The notes under the pieces are model-generated. The model was not told the DNA's origin. It did not search any database and saw only the letters and a list, made by a program, of their open reading frames with translations. A stretch of 36,389 nucleotides of DNA from Glomus cerebriforme (taxonomy: Eukaryota; Glomeromycota; Glomeromycetes; Glomerales; Glomeraceae), in NCBI GenBank assembly GCA_003550305.1, contig QKYT01000511.1, positions 1-36,389 of the forward strand, read 5' to 3'. The position numbers and the translations under genes are program-made. Within the stretch, counting starts at the first letter, position 1, and every line of letters begins with the position of its first letter. Shown here piece by piece: positions 10,735 to 20,890 of this stretch.

Positions 10735-10868
10735 GTTGTAGCCCGACTTCTACCATGTCCCAATCTTAGATGGTAGTTTAAGATAAAATTTACTAGTCTA
10801 GTTTGGGTTTCAGATATAGGATTGTTTCCCAGGATATTCAAAGTCAGATTTGGCGTTTGGGCTACAAC
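10735..10868. mobile_element. MITE-like element, about 134 bp
   Basis: Perfect 10-bp terminal inverted repeats: GTTGTAGCCC at 10735-10744 and GGGCTACAAC at 10859-10868. The interior is less AT-rich than the surroundings. No transposase, and no clear target duplication was found. The open minus-strand frame across it (10710-10895) is incidental. Confidence 0.5.
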
Positions 10869-11339
10869 AGGTATATTTTTTTTTGTAATATGCAATCAAT
10901 AAGAAGTCATGTTTCTAATATATTAAGTGGCAAATTAAATTCCATATTTGGTTAATCAATTTTCTCAATTGGGCCTTTACAATCATGCAAATCATGCATA
11001 ATTTATCAATTAGTAGTGAATTTTGAATACTAATGTGAAATCATGAGTCATTAGCCAACTATAGAAACTGTTACAGAATTTTGCGTAATGTAATTTATTA
11101 TTGTATTATTGATAATTTTGACTCATTTTTATATTCTTAATATTTTTAATTATATAAATATCTCTAAAATTCCATATTATTTTTTTATTTATCATATTAA
11201 ATATATTAAAATATCCTAATATCCTTAGAGCTCATTCACTTTATTTTAAAAATACATTATCAGCAAGATGGATTACCACCTAATTATTATTTTAAGTTTA
11301 TTTTTTCTCTCTCTCTATCCTTTTTAACAATTACTCCCA
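10869..11339. other. intergenic, weak repeat similarity
   Basis: AT-rich, no gene. Around 11040-11065 TCATTAGCCAACTATAGAAA resembles the reverse complement of 16983-17010, and the pyrimidine-rich stretch from about 11300 leads into the repeat at 11340-11560. This suggests the region is an old relative of the promoter region at 16.7-17.0 kb. Confidence 0.35.
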
Positions 11340-11560
11340 ACTATTTATTTCCTTTATTAAACTTTCTCTTCTCTTCCTTATACTGTATATGAGGTCTTCC
11401 TCTATCAGGCAAGGAAACCAGTAATACCAGTCAGTTAGTTGAGTATCTTTTATCTGGCGGGTTTGGTATTTTTTTTTAAATTCCTTTATTAAACTTCCTC
11501 TTCTCTTCCTTATACTGTATATGGAGTCTTCTTCGTATCAGGCAAGGAAAGACCGGTCAG
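11340..11560 (+). repeat. tandem pair of leader-like units with conserved hairpins
   Basis: Two units share TTTATTAAACTT, CTCTTCTCTTCCTTATACTG and CAGGCAAGGAAA. The first hairpin core is 11383-11408 and the second 11515-11541. A third, opposite-strand relative lies just upstream of the frame at 16425-16721 (hairpin 16701-16725, perfect 9-bp stem CTGTATGAG/CTCATACAG). The spacer inside the hairpin differs between copies while both arms remain largely complementary. Confidence 0.6.
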
Positions 11561-11938
11561 CTCTGGCTGGTTTGGTTTAGACTAGAATTTCCTTTCCATT
11601 TCCTTATATACTTATTGACTACTTTATTTATGAGCTCATGTTATACAAACACCCATCCAGATTTGGAGAAAATGAAGATTTAATGATTTTAAAAGAGAAA
11701 TTTGGATTCATTTAATGGATATAAACAAAGTTTTATAACACAGACAGAAAAAGATGATGAAAAAGACACCAAGAAAAAAAGATAGTAAAACTAATGGTGG
11801 ATATTTTTAATAATAAAACAAATAATATAATTGTGAATGACAAAATAACTGAAGAATTCACTGTAGAAAGTAGATTGTACCATTAGCAACTGCTTCTTTA
11901 CAACCAATATTGTAGAAATTTAAATGGAATTGAAAGAA
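11561..11938. other. intergenic, no gene seen
   Basis: AT-rich with short A-rich, coding-like stretches (for example AAAAAGATGATGAAAAAGAC) but no sustained frame. No repeat or RNA recognised. Confidence 0.35.
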
Positions 11939-12034
11939 GAAAACAAAAATGTTTGGATTCCAGGGGGAGTATGGTCACAACTCACAAGGTTGAAACTTAA
12001 AGGAATTGACGAAATGGCACCACCATGTGGAAAG
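11939..12034 (+). pseudogene. displaced fragment of the 18S rRNA gene
   Basis: The stretch follows the universally conserved 18S core in order: a GAAAACAAAAATGTTTGGATTCC version of the GAAATCAAAGTTTTTGGGTTCC block, then AGGGGGAGTATGGTC, CAAGG with TTGAAACTTAAAGGAATTGACG, and GGCACCACCA. It carries a short insertion (ACAACTCA) after GGTC and several substitutions, and similarity stops shortly after the ACCACCA block. About 95 bp is far below the full gene of about 1.8 kb, so this is a non-functional rDNA-derived scrap, not an rRNA gene. Recognition rests on established knowledge of this highly conserved segment. Confidence 0.85.
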
Positions 12035-13418
12035 GCATAGCAAAAAGAATAAGCTAACATACAATAAATTGATGAAACAAACATAAAGGGGATTCAGAAC
12101 AGAAAATTTTACTGTCTAAAGTAAATCCAGAAAATTTGAATTATGAACAAAAGGGAGAAATAATAATGAATCAAAGTAAACAAAAATATAGGAGTAAATT
12201 GATGATAAACAAATAGTCAAAATCATATGGTGTAAGATAAATAGAACATTATACGAAAACTGGGTGTATGGGTGGGATAAAGGAGAACAAAGAAATTGGG
12301 TATTACAACAAAAAATCAGAATTGATCAATTAGAAATAGATATATGATAAATAAATACAAATAGTTATTATTTTAAAAGACATACAGAATAGTTATTATA
12401 TTAATTTTTAGTTTTAGTTTTTATTTAGTAGGATATAATTTCACCAATTTTTACAATAAAAAATATTTAAATTATGAAAAAAAATTAAAAGAAATATTAT
12501 ATTTATGTAATTATAATAAACTTATTATATTTACTAAAATGAATAATTAATAAATAAAAACCAATATTAAATTGTTTAAAATATGAACATAATACTAATA
12601 CCAAATGATTATATCAGTAAGATTACATATTATATACTTCTAATATATCAAATAAATGTTATATATCGTACTTTGTGTTTGCAAATAAGTTTAAAAAAAT
12701 AATTGGCAATATGGTCAAATTAATAAATTAATATGTACAGTATACTGGAAGAATTTTAAAGAAATGCATCAGTTTGCGATATAATAACAATAATTTTAAT
12801 CCCACCAAATAAGATTTATTATAAAGATGACTAAAAAGGTTAGTTTTTAAAAATTGAGCACTATATTTACATTTTACCAAGCTTGTTACTCCTCATAGAA
12901 TTAATTTTATATGAAATGAACTTGATTTTGCTCATTGTAATACTTTTTTATGATCTTAAAAAACAGTCTATACATTTCTCATTTTTGATGCCAATCTTCT
13001 ACAAAATTTTGAGTTCAAGAAACAAACATTTCTACCCTTATATTATCAAATATTATAAGAATATCATGAGGATAAAACAGTACTATTGAATAGCAAGTTT
13101 TGCATGAATAGAAATAACAGCAGCTTTATCAGTAAACTGAAGGTTATATCGTGTTGTAAAAATATATCTTATAATCTTAAAAAATTTTTAACTGATTTTC
13201 CTCTAACTCATTTTAAAATAAAATTCTCATAAAATAATATACAGTCATACCTTTATTTGAACATCATTTCTGAATCTTCAAATCCTTTTAATACCATTAT
13301 AATAGATATACCAAAATATAATTTTTGCTTAAATGTAATTGATTACATAAAGAACTATATAATCAAATATAAGTTTATAAGTGCTATGGCCCTACCAATA
13401 TTGGACTTACTAGAAGTG
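12035..13418. other. intergenic, no gene seen
   Basis: Long AT-rich stretch. Open frames at 12883-13089 and 13257-13442 start with non-ATG or weak contexts and show no domain or codon pattern of note. ACAGTCATACCTTTATTTGAAC at about 13240-13261 recalls a mariner/pogo terminal repeat, but no partner end was found. Confidence 0.4.
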
Positions 13419-13419
13419 C

Positions 13420-13981
13420 ACTATGCTCCTCCCTTCGCATAGCACCATGTCATTCCACAACCAACCAGCTCTACCGTGAGACTGCAGCAATTACGAATAA
13501 GAATAGGAAAAGGATAGAGATAGGGATGGGTTAGGGGAGGGAGCAAGTATGAATAAGAATAGGAAAAGGATAGAGATGGGAATGGGTTAAGGGAGAGAGC
13601 AAAGGAAAAGGATAGAGATGGAATAGGTTAGGGGAGAGAGCAAGTATGAATAAGAATAGGAAAAGGATAGAGATAGGGATGGGTTAGGGAGGGAGCAAGT
13701 ACAAATAAGGATAGAAAAAGAATAGAGATGGGAATGGGTTAGGGGAGAGAGCAAGTACGAATAAGAATAGGAAAAGGATAGAGATAGGGATGGGTTAGGA
13801 GGGAGCAAGTACAAATAAGGATAGGAAAAGAATAGAGATAGGAATGGGTTAGGGAGGGAGTAAGCATGAATAAGAATAGTAAAAGGATAGAGATAGGGAT
13901 AAGTTAGGGGAGAGGAAACTGGTACCCACGGGCTTACCATAAGGTAAGCATACTATGCCCCCACCCACGCATAGCATCATG
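13420..13981 (+). repeat. G-rich minisatellite (about 8 units of 51-57 bp) between matching hairpins
   Basis: Units begin near 13494, 13550, 13601 (short), 13648, 13703, 13758, 13812 and 13867. Each follows the pattern GAATAAGAATAGGAAAAGG, ATAGAGAT, AGGGATGGGTTAGGG, GAGGGAGCAAGTA. Many units carry GGGATGGGTTAGGG followed by a further G run, a potential G-quadruplex on the plus strand that also contains TTAGGG. The array is bounded by two similar direct segments, 13420-13450 and 13951-13981. Each holds a 6-bp-stem hairpin, CTATGC and GCATAG around a 10-nt pyrimidine-rich loop, followed by CA(C/T)CATG. A further hairpin, GCTTACC-ATAA-GGTAAGC, lies at 13932-13949. The minus-strand frame through the array is a repeat artefact. 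Confidence 0.9.
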
Positions 13982-14228
13982 CCGATCTGCAAAACACCCA
14001 ACTATAAAACAACAAATAAATAACAAAAGAAGTAATCTTTAAGAAGCTTATTTTTCGAAAAAAAGCGTTCGTTGCTATTCTGAAATTATTGAAAGAGTGG
14101 ATTTTTGAGTTTTTAATAAATAATATTTCAAACACAAATCTTGTTGTTGTAATAAATATACGAAAATTTTGTTTAGTTTTTTTTTTATTTGAAAGAATCT
14201 GAAAATTTTTTTGATGTATATATAAAAA

Positions 14229-14335
14229 AAAATTGGTTTAGTGGTAAAAATGAGTCAGAGGGCTTGTGACTGTATCTAATGATAGTCAACATTGACTTTA
14301 GTATAAAAATTTAGTTGATTGATTGATTGATTATA
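14229..14335 (+). mobile_element. candidate tRNA-derived SINE remnant
   Basis: TTGGTTTAGTGGTAAAAA at about 14233-14250 resembles a pol III A box / tRNA D arm. It is followed by a GTCA-loop-TGAC stem in anticodon-arm position, and the segment ends in TTGATTGATTGATTGATT at about 14317-14332, a short tandem tail of the type seen on many SINEs. No convincing B box was found, so the call is tentative. Confidence 0.3.
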
Positions 14336-15231
14336 ATAAACTTTATGATTTTGACTCATATCTAAGCTTCCAGCAGGTTAATAACCAAATTAAGGAGTAC
14401 ATTACATAAATAATATAAATTATAAATAAAGAAAATTATGTATAAGTATTACAAGCACTATCATAAAATATAATATTTCAAAAAAAAAATAAATAAATAA
14501 ATTCGATTGGCCGAAGTGTATTATAATAGATCCTCAAAATAGAAACGCGGTATTTTTTTTGTTGCCATATAATTGTCACACCTGATCTTAATATTTTATT
14601 GGTTAATCAAGTGGCGTGACAGACAAATCTTGGCGTTTGATTATGTATAACTTAACCCATTCTATATGTATTTAGATTAAAACCTTAATACTTATGTNAT
14701 ATGTGTAACGTGACCTGCTCTACAACTTTACTTAAGGAGTAAGAGAAGGTTTAGATGGCCAATTTTAACTTCCCTTATAAGAGATAAAATATGTTAATTT
14801 ACACAAAACAATCCTAATTAATACCCTATTTTTTTTATTTTTACTTAAAAAACATCGTAAATTTTATTTTAAAATATTATTTTTTGAAAAAAATTATTTA
14901 TAAAATCATGTAATTTTATCTATTCTATAAGTTTACTTAATATAGAAAAATAAATTTAGAGGGTCAATTTTAACTTTTATATATCTATCATTAAAAATTA
15001 AATAATTGACGTTCAAAAAAATTATAATAATTAATAATCCTTAATTTTAGCTTCAAGAAAATAATAATTTTATACCACCTTAATTATTAATAAATTATTT
15101 TTTTTTTTTAATAATTAAACAATTTTTTTCAAAATTGCAGGCAAATTTGCCTACAAAACAGTCCAGGACAGTCCAGGGAATAGCACCACATCATTGATTT
15201 GATAGCTTATACAAAAAATAAAATTAAATGT
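14336..15231. other. intergenic; one N, duplicated CAGTCCAGG
   Basis: AT-rich; single N at 14698. At about 15162-15179 CAGTCCAGGACAGTCCAGGG is a short direct duplication, next to the palindrome GCAAATTTGC. No gene, RNA or clear element is supported. Confidence 0.35.
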
Positions 15232-15248
15232 GGGGGACGAAGTCCTCC
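15232..15248. repeat. GC-rich hairpin
   Basis: GGGGGAC-GAA-GTCCTCC forms a 7-bp stem (one G-T pair) with a 3-nt loop in otherwise AT-rich DNA. A hammerhead ribozyme was considered but there is no CTGATGA core. Probably part of an old element; role unknown. Confidence 0.4.
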
Positions 15249-16069
15249 TGCATGTGGCAAAATGCTAGTTAGTAACTTATACTAAATAATATTATCATTC
15301 AAATTTACTGATTAGCGATTAGTTGATTTATAGCTGATTTGAGAGACTACACAACACGTATCATAATTAGTAATGAGCCAGGATTAAACTCTTAACTTTG
15401 TTCCAATGTAAATTATATTCGTGGTATACTCATTCCAGGGTGTTGATCATCAATCTGTGCAATGATGCAATAACAGATAAGAACTGATTACAAATAAAAA
15501 AAGGCGTTTACGCTAATCGCTAGTCCAATAGATCGTATATATAAAAGCTTTTTTGGTTGTGAACTAGGCTAAAGACAATTTTCATCAAAATTGAATGATA
15601 ATTGTTTCAGTAATAATTTCTGAGGCACATAACAAGCCTGAATTCAAATTTGACGATTATTTATTTATATATTTATATTAAAATAAGATAATTTTTTTAT
15701 TAATATTAATCAAGATTGACTATTTAAGAGCATGAAATTAAGTTGATTAAAAAAGCAAAACCTTAACAGCTACATAAAGAATAAGATTTTAATTTTCTTT
15801 AAGTTATAATTAATACTATGTACCACAAATAATTAATGGTAAAAATATTATAATGTCTTATAAATTGAACAGCTTCATCTTAAGAATGCTTACTAAGTTC
15901 AGTCATAGTTGCATTTGCAATTCAGTCTCAGGATGGAGTGAGATGACTTTAGTTTGTAGCTTTTAAACCAGTTAAATATCTACTGCTGTTTCTAATGCTT
16001 CAGCTGTATCTGGTGCGATTGGAGGTTGATTTGTCTTACATGTAGAACTACCAAAAGGATCTCCTATAC
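15249..16069. other. intergenic; orphan TATA-like sequence
   Basis: TATATATAAAAGC at about 15537-15549 is a good TATA-like string, but no open frame follows on the plus strand. The rest is AT-rich with no recognised feature. Confidence 0.35.
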
Positions 16070-16721
16070 TCAAGTAAGGTGACATTCAGCTTTAAGATAT
16101 CTTTTTACTTTACTAACTGCATCATATTTAGAGTCCCAATCATCATTTTCTGGACAGAAATATAACTTAATTGTTTGTATATGAAATTCCGTTTTCAGGT
16201 TATTAATACATTTAGTCATTGGACTAACAATCTTTTCAATTCTTTCTACATCAATATTATCATAGTTGAATAAATATTCTCCTGTTGTTTCGCTCAATTT
16301 TCAGTTCTCTTTGTACTTCTTGTCCATTTCTAAAAAATGAAATAAAAGAGACATGAATCAGCAGTTTATAAATATGACCAAACAAGTTTGCACTCAGTAC
16401 TCTCAACAATAGAAGAGTTGACTTTCAACGGACAAGTTGTTTGATGTTTAAGAAAGGTATGTAGCAGGTTCCTCCTCCAGAATCAGCAGATCTTAAAACA
16501 GGTTTTAGTTCCTTTTTACTGAAATATCTTAGATCTTCTCTGATTTTAATTAACACTTCACTTAGGGTTTTGTTGTCTTTATTTTTGTTTCTGTAGTAAT
16601 TATAGACCTCGCTACAGGTCCACTTCTCAGTTGGCTCATCACTAAAAAATTCCATAATGAAAACGCGTAAAGCCATAAACACTGTCCAGTTTTTCCTTGC
16701 CTGTATGAGAAATATACTCAT
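16070..16721 (-). pseudogene. unrecognised minus-strand gene, probably broken
   Basis: Upstream part: ATG at 16721 opens 98 codons to 16425 with non-repetitive, globular composition (KNWTVFMALRVFIMEFF, EKWTCSEVYNYYRNKN, REDLRYFSKKELKPVLRSA, GGGTCYIPFLN). The downstream part (about 16297-16070) reads ETTGEYLFNYDNIDVERIEK, MTKCINNL, KLYFCPENDDWDSKYDAV. Between them are stops, a good acceptor (TTTCATTTTTTAG at about 16319-16331), no good donor, and a frame change after the acceptor. I do not recognise the family; a winged-helix-like or transposon-encoded protein is possible but unproved. A TATAAATA box lies about 175 bp upstream. Its leader is related to the repeat pair at 11340-11560, which suggests a multicopy gene or element. 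Confidence 0.5.
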
Positions 16722-16739
16722 ACAGTATAAGGAAGATAA

Positions 16740-16860
16740 AGGGAAGTTTAAAAGAAAAGTTTAAAAGGAAAGTTTAAAGGAAAGTTTAAATAAAGGAGAA
16801 GTTTAAGGGAGAGTTTAAAGGAATTTAAAGAAAGTTTTAGTTTTTGAAAAAAATATAAAG
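16740..16860 (-). repeat. short imperfect repeats in the leader (CTTTAAACTTTCC type)
   Basis: On the minus strand, TTTAAACTT with CCTTT spacers repeats about eight times between the TATA box and the ATG at 16721, giving a pyrimidine-rich leader. Probable slippage-type expansion. Confidence 0.6.
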
Positions 16861-16893
16861 AAAATTTATGAAAAGAAAATGAAAAATGGAGGA

Positions 16894-16903
16894 GGTATTT
16901 ATA
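16894..16903 (-). promoter_or_regulatory. TATA-like box TATAAATACC
   Basis: Minus-strand TATAAATACC, about 175 bp upstream of the ATG at 16721. The same TATAAATAC string precedes the secreted-protein gene at 26054. Seen in sequence; promoter role inferred. Confidence 0.4.
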
Positions 16904-16909
16904 CATTTT

Positions 16910-18527
16910 TGAAAATTGATTTTTGTAAAATTTACAAAGGATGAGTTATGAGTATATTATGTAATTTGTATTATTAATTAAAAGATTTTCTATAGCCAGA
17001 TGACGTAAGTCATAACTTTACTCATAATAATCAATGATTTATTACATAATTTTTTATTTATTTACATGCATCACATTCATCACAGATCAAATATTTACAT
17101 TATATGAGTGTATATTAATAAGATTGATTTTTAAAACGTCAATATTGTACTTATCAAATTAGTAGCGAATCATCATCGTAATACTTGTTTAATATATGAT
17201 ATGCGTCCGTCAATATGTAAGACTGTCATGAAAACTTTTGTGTACATGAGTCATTTAATAATTTTAGAGATGACTATAAATGGACTCTAGGAAGTAAGAA
17301 CATTTTTATAATATAATCTTTTAGGCTTGAGAATTGTATTTTTTTTAATGAATACAGATTTTAGCAGCAAAATGTGTTTTTTTAAAAATTTTTTTTTTAT
17401 TTCTTAAACTATAGAGATGGATTCTGAGATCAAAATCTTACCGAGTTTCACGTTTACGAAATAATGGATGATTTTTTTAAATATTATTGTATTAAACTTT
17501 CTTTTCCTTTTAGGAACAGTAACTGGACTTTAAGCTTCCAAACTGATTAGGACTTTATAATTATTTTTCTAAGAATTAATTTTATTCTCGCAATCACGAG
17601 ATCAGTACATCATAACATTTGCGCCATATTCAGAATTTTTCAATAAATATACTAAACTGAATCATCATTATTTAAAGTTGATATTGTATGGCATTTTCTC
17701 TTGATGAAGAATCCGATTTTTTTTTAATATTAATGATATTGATGATATTTTGAAGGGTATTGACGTATTGGTCTCCCTGTATGTTCAATATTTGTAAAAG
17801 AAATATTATACCTGTCTTGTTAAACTAAAAAATCAATTTTATCTTTCCTGTAGTTTATTCTTTTTTTTAAAAAAAAGAAATAATAAATGAAAATGAAAAT
17901 GAAGATATATGTTTTAATTTTTATTTATGGGTTCTCTGTTCCCATTCTAATATGCTTAAAGTTAAAAATTTAATATTTTATCATAATAATAGCCACAGTT
18001 ATTGATTTAACGACATTCACGTGATATTTTTTCACGTTACCTCCTGATGTCATTATCTAGGCTCCATATATTATATTACATATGTGTGGGTAGTCGTATG
18101 GGGTCAAGAAGGTAATATTTGCCCATCGGTCACTTAAATCCCGCTGAGTTTTTGTATTTTTTTTTTTTTTTTCAGAAATCAGAGAGCAGTTGACACATTA
18201 AATCATTAGTTTGTATTATTTACTGTTTACATCAAATTTCAACTGGTCGAACTGTTGAAGTTACATGGTTTCAATCTAGTTTAATATTAAAACATAAAAT
18301 ATGTTCAGTATTTAGGCAGTTAAATTAGAATTTCTGGTTCAAATTTTGGGAACACGTTTATTTAGCTAAAATTTAATGTAAAAATTAATATAAAAATTAA
18401 GAATAATTTCATAAAATATATAACAAATAATCGCTAAAATTATTCATTATAAATTCAATTACTCTTTTGCAAAAAAAAAGTTTAGAATTTAAATTGTTAA
18501 CATAAAACCCCTCTCCGAATTCCATAA
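16910..18527. other. intergenic, no gene seen
   Basis: AT-rich with homopolymer runs (for example the T-run at 18157-18172). The less AT-rich part at 18061-18150 was checked for tRNA or rRNA similarity without success. GATGACGTAAGTCATAAC at about 16999 is a near-palindrome. Confidence 0.4.
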
Positions 18528-19389
18528 TTACTGCTTTAAGTCAACTATTTCAATCAGCATCACCGCGGAAATTTTTCTGCTGTGATGTTTTGTTATAATA
18601 TTGGCTACAGCAGCCAATGAAATTAAGCCAGTAACAAGTGCAAGAATGTGAATTGCCTAAATTCTGAAGAAAAAAATGAAATAATTAGAGTGAATAATTT
18701 TAGTTTGCAAATAAATTATAACTAATGGTAGACACATACTCCTCTTTCTCTTTCTAAAAAAAAAATTGTTTCAATTGAAATAATCTATTTCGTATTTTTG
18801 GTAATTTTTCACTCTTTAAATCTAGTCTTGGTTCTACACTAAAATGAAGTATTAGTTGTTAGAGGATGGTTAGATAACGATCATATCTTCTATATCATGT
18901 ATGTTGTGTGTTGGAATCGGTATTATCTATATTTAATTGTCTGTTATTGAAAAAAAAGAATATTTGTGTAGTTTAAAAAGAAAAGCTTTCAAAGTATAGA
19001 AAAATTTGCAATAAAAACTTTTTGTAATTTTAAATTTTTAACATTAATTGTCGATTCTTTTGATAAAATTGGTTAAGGTCGATCAACCGCCCACAAATAG
19101 ACACTCCTGCGACGACATTGAACGAAACTCCATTTGTTCCAAATAATCTCTGGCTCATTTGGGCCTCATCTAATTTCCCTCATTCGAACTTGTCATTAAA
19201 ATTTTTTGATTTTTCTTCTTTATATAATTTAAATTTTTTACTTCTTCTTTAGATATAGATATAGTTTTTTTTTTCTTCTTTCTTGAGTCATATCTCTTTT
19301 TCGATTTCGACTTGAAAATCTGATGTTTTGAAGTTATAACTTCGAAATTTTCTTTTAACAAACCGAGGTTGTATTCTTCTTTAAAACTT
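18528..19389 (-). CDS. possible spliced gene of unknown function, 5' end not found
   Basis: Three minus-strand pieces look coding. Piece 1 (about 19389-19242) reads KEEYNLGLLKENFEV and a lysine-rich run, ending at a GTAAAA donor. Piece 2 (19164-19030), after a 77-nt intron with TTTTAATGAC branch-like sequence and GATGAG acceptor, reads AQMSQRLFGTNGVSFNVVAG, then GRLIDLNQFYQKN to a TAA. Piece 3 (18663-18528) follows TTTTTTCTTCAG and reads AIHILALVTGLISLAAVANI, a probable membrane segment, then a basic stretch and MLIEIVDLKQ to TAA. Pieces between 19030 and 18663 cannot be joined with confidence. No ATG was found in frame. It may be a decayed gene or two genes; I do not recognise it. Confidence 0.3.
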
Positions 19390-19639
19390 CAAAAATAAAA
19401 TGGGAGATAATACAAATTACACAAAGTCTTTGATGAAAAAAAAAGCTTTGTTTAATATGTCGATTTAAATCAATTTTTTTAACAAATGTAAAATTGAATG
19501 AATTCAATGGATCTTGAAAGTTTGAATGATTTATTTAATTATAAATATGAAGTAAATTATTTTGACATTTTAATCTTTTATTTTTAATATTTAACTAAAA
19601 GGAAAATATTTGATTTCCATAATTATTGTAGATTTTAAA

Positions 19640-20890
19640 AAGTGACGCATATGAAAACTTTTAAACCTCATAAACTTTTTGGAATATTTAAAGATCCTAT
19701 ATCATTTAATTTTATATTAATCTTTGAAAATACGCCTGAATTTTCAGAATTTTTACGAGAAATAAATTCAAGAATTATTACGATTCTTTAATTATTAATT
19801 TTTACTTATACAGTCAGACCTCTATATAGTCACCCTCTATATAAGCACACCTCTTTATAAGCACCCAATTTTGAGAAACAGTTTTAAATTATATTAAATT
19901 ACCTCTTTATAATCACAAATCAGCTATAATCACTATCACCTTGTAATTCTAAACGTACATATTATTTTTATTAATAATTAAACCTCTACATAATCACTAT
20001 AATTTCAGTCAAAAATATTTTTAGCCAGAATTACGAAATTTAAATTTCCTTATAGGAATTAGACAAAAGTTAAATTTTTTTATGTAAAATTGCTATTCCA
20101 AAAAAGGAAATATCCGCATTATAATTTACTAATTTTGGCTGAAATTAAGTTTTAATACCTTTATATAAGCACACCTCTATACAATCACTGATTTTGTAGG
20201 AACCAATTAGGTGACTATACAGAGGTCTGACTGTAATTTGTTTCATCTATAGGTATAATCTTATGAAATTGGATTCTCATAAATTTACTAAGCTTTATGG
20301 TATATCAAAAGAACCAAATACACAAAATTATATTCTAGTATTGGAATATGCGAAGAGTATGTGAAGCATGGAAATTTATGAAGCTTTTTGGATAAATATA
20401 ATAGATATTTACTTCGTACATCATATAAGATTCGAATATTAAAAGATAGATCAATTCAAAAGGATTAATTCATCAAGATATTCATTCTGAAATATATTAA
20501 ATACAAATTTTGATAGAATTAAATAACGAATCTTGGTTTAAGTAAATTTATAGAACTATCAAATAATAATAATAATGAAAAAATTTTTTGTGGAAATTTA
20601 CCTTATATTTCCCCAGAAGTATTGCGAGAATAACATTATACTCAAAAAGCAGATATTGAATTATAATTAATGAAGTATTCGCTGGGAAAAGACCTTTTTA
20701 TAATGTGTTTGATAATGAATTTAATCTCATTATAGATATTCATAAAATAATTTAAGACCAAAAATTCATGAAAATACTCCAAAATCTTTACTTATTGAAT
20801 AAATGTTGGAATACAGAACCTTTAAATCGTCCAACAGCAGATGAAATAATTCAAGAATTAATATTTTTTTGAAACCCATGATATTATTTT
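19640..20890 (+). pseudogene. decayed tyrosine-kinase-like gene
   Basis: Two diverged copies of the same N-lobe/hinge stretch occur at about 19655-19750 (HKLFGIFKDPISFNFILIFE) and 20275-20350 (KLYGISKEPNTQNYILVLEY). Further blocks follow: an HQDIH version of the HRD loop (about 20472), NLGLSKF (DFG region, about 20530), GNLPYISPEVLRE (APE region, about 20593-20632), and KCWNTEPLNRPTADEIIQEL (about 20800-20865, reached by a frame change). Stops and frameshifts separate these blocks, so no working kinase is made. The 423-bp MITE at 19811-20233 lies between the two N-lobe fragments. Expansion and decay of this kinase class also shows at 8868-9900. Confidence 0.75.
19811..20233. mobile_element. 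mariner/pogo-type MITE, 423 bp, with TA target duplication
   Basis: Terminal inverted repeats of about 24 bp: CAGTCAGACCTCTATATAGT with CACC at 19811, and GGTGACTATACAGAGGTCTG with ACTG ending at 20233, one mismatch noticed. TA flanks both ends (19809-19810 and 20234-20235), the target duplication of the Tc1/mariner/pogo group. Subterminal motifs of the CCTCTATATAAGCACA type recur inside both ends. No transposase frame. The near-perfect ends suggest a fairly young insertion compared with the wrecked kinase around it. Confidence 0.9.

Noticed and set aside
13240..13261. ACAGTCATACCTTTATTTGAAC as a transposon end
   Set aside because: Resembles mariner/pogo ends but no matching opposite end was found within reach.
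13587..13940. 117-codon minus-strand frame rich in Ser, Pro, Leu and Tyr
   Set aside because: Follows the minisatellite period exactly; low-complexity artefact.
15232..15260. Hammerhead ribozyme around the GGGGGACGAAGTCC hairpin
   Set aside because: No CTGATGA core or cleavage-site context.
18061..18150. tRNA or 28S rRNA fragment in a less AT-rich patch
   Set aside because: Only very short matches such as CCCGCTGA; no foldable tRNA arms or boxes.
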